Notes under the pieces: generated by a model
Database searches by the model: none
The model's input: only the letters and a program-made list of their open reading frames with translations
Told to the model about the DNA's origin: nothing
Shown: positions 5,750 through 6,145 of the stretch, one piece after another
Numbering within the stretch: the stretch's first letter is position 1
Layout: each line of letters opens with the position of its first letter
Position numbers and translations under genes: made by a program
Origin: Candidatus Methanophagales archaeon
Lineage (GTDB): Archaea; Halobacteriota; Syntropharchaeia; Alkanophagales; Methanospirareceae
Assembly: GCA_030621535.1 (NCBI GenBank)
Contig: JAUXHM010000070.1
Location: forward strand, 1-6,145
DNA length: 6,145 nucleotides
Direction: 5' to 3'

Positions 5750-6145
5750 TTACTGCTGAATCGCACTTTTATCCACAACACGCTCAGGAATAATCTTCTC
5801 CACACCCGTTGTGAAGCTCTTTATCCTCTCTATGAACTTCTTCTTCAGCTTACCCGCTAAAACATGCTCAAGCACGTCCTCTATTGATACCACCGATGTT
5901 ATTTTCACCTTATCCTTATACCTATCCTCGATAAGCACGTCATTCATGTTCGCTTGAGGAATCAGCACCTCTTTGATACCTGCCTGTACCGCTGCTTCCA
6001 CCTTTGGCGTTATTCCTCCCACTGGCAGCACATCACCTCGCACGGACAATGAACCCGTCATCGCTACACCCTGATTAACCGGAATGTTCTCCAGCGAGGA
6101 AATAACAGCAGTAGCAATGGAAATAGAAGCTGAATCGCCCTCCAC
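5750..6145 (-). CDS. lonB: Archaeal Lon protease LonB, C-terminal proteolytic domain (partial)
   Basis: Only the last 131 codons are present; the first visible codon, at the right edge, is an internal Val (GTG), not a start. LonB is the membrane-anchored, ATP-dependent protease of archaea, with an AAA+ domain and transmembrane helices in the part outside the window. The visible part is the Ser-Lys protease domain: the catalytic serine is in VEGDSAS (fifth visible residue) and the catalytic lysine in [10 protein letters not shown] (48th), 43 residues apart, as in known Lon proteases. [19 protein letters not shown] (26-44) is the typical strand-loop region between them. It ends with a tail of about 40 residues after the core ([18 protein letters not shown] onward), normal for archaeal Lon. 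It converges on the unknown gene downstream of ftsY. Confidence 0.95.
   Translation of the reverse strand: MEGDSASISIATAVISSLENIPVNQGVAMTGSLSVRGDVLPVGGITPKVEAAVQAGIKEVLIPQANMNDVLIEDRYKDKVKITSVVSIEDVLEHVLAGKLKKKFIERIKSFTTGVEKIIPERVVDKSAIQQ

Overview
The window looks like a chromosomal segment of a euryarchaeon-like archaeon. It carries a PCNA sliding clamp, the radical-SAM wyosine enzyme Taw1, the small subunit of archaeal phosphomevalonate dehydratase (aconitase-X family), prefoldin alpha next to FtsY, and a LonB-type protease. A-rich TATA-like boxes and a T-tract at a gene end also fit an archaeon. The mix resembles methanogens and related anaerobes such as ANME-1 or Syntrophoarchaeum relatives, but that placement is an inference from gene content only. 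There is no tRNA, rRNA, CRISPR array, transposase or recognisable phage gene.

Layout from left to right: (1) pcn, minus strand, running off the left edge. (2) A divergent Cas4/RecB-like Fe-S protein on the plus strand, sharing a 77-nt AT-rich promoter region with pcn. (3) A convergent junction of only 15 nt with a run of ten T. (4) A minus-strand pair of phosphomevalonate dehydratase small subunit followed by taw1, overlapping by 32 nt. (5) A divergent plus-strand group of pfdA, ftsY and an unrecognised 360-residue protein that overlaps the end of ftsY by 11 nt. (6) A 206-nt convergent intergenic region with short tandem heptamers and a 95-nt imperfect inverted repeat built from CRCAGAG units. 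(7) The C-terminal proteolytic part of LonB, minus strand, cut by the right edge.

Most genes are housekeeping: DNA replication, tRNA modification, isoprenoid synthesis, chaperoning of nascent proteins, membrane targeting by the signal recognition particle, and protein quality control. pfdA-ftsY is a familiar archaeal neighbourhood for newly made proteins.

The parts worth a second look are the Cas4-like protein beside pcn (Met at the expected catalytic Glu, PIP-box-like C-terminus), the Pro/Glu-rich insertion in PCNA, the unknown protein coupled to ftsY, and the inverted-repeat element. I see no clear multi-gene system of a new kind.
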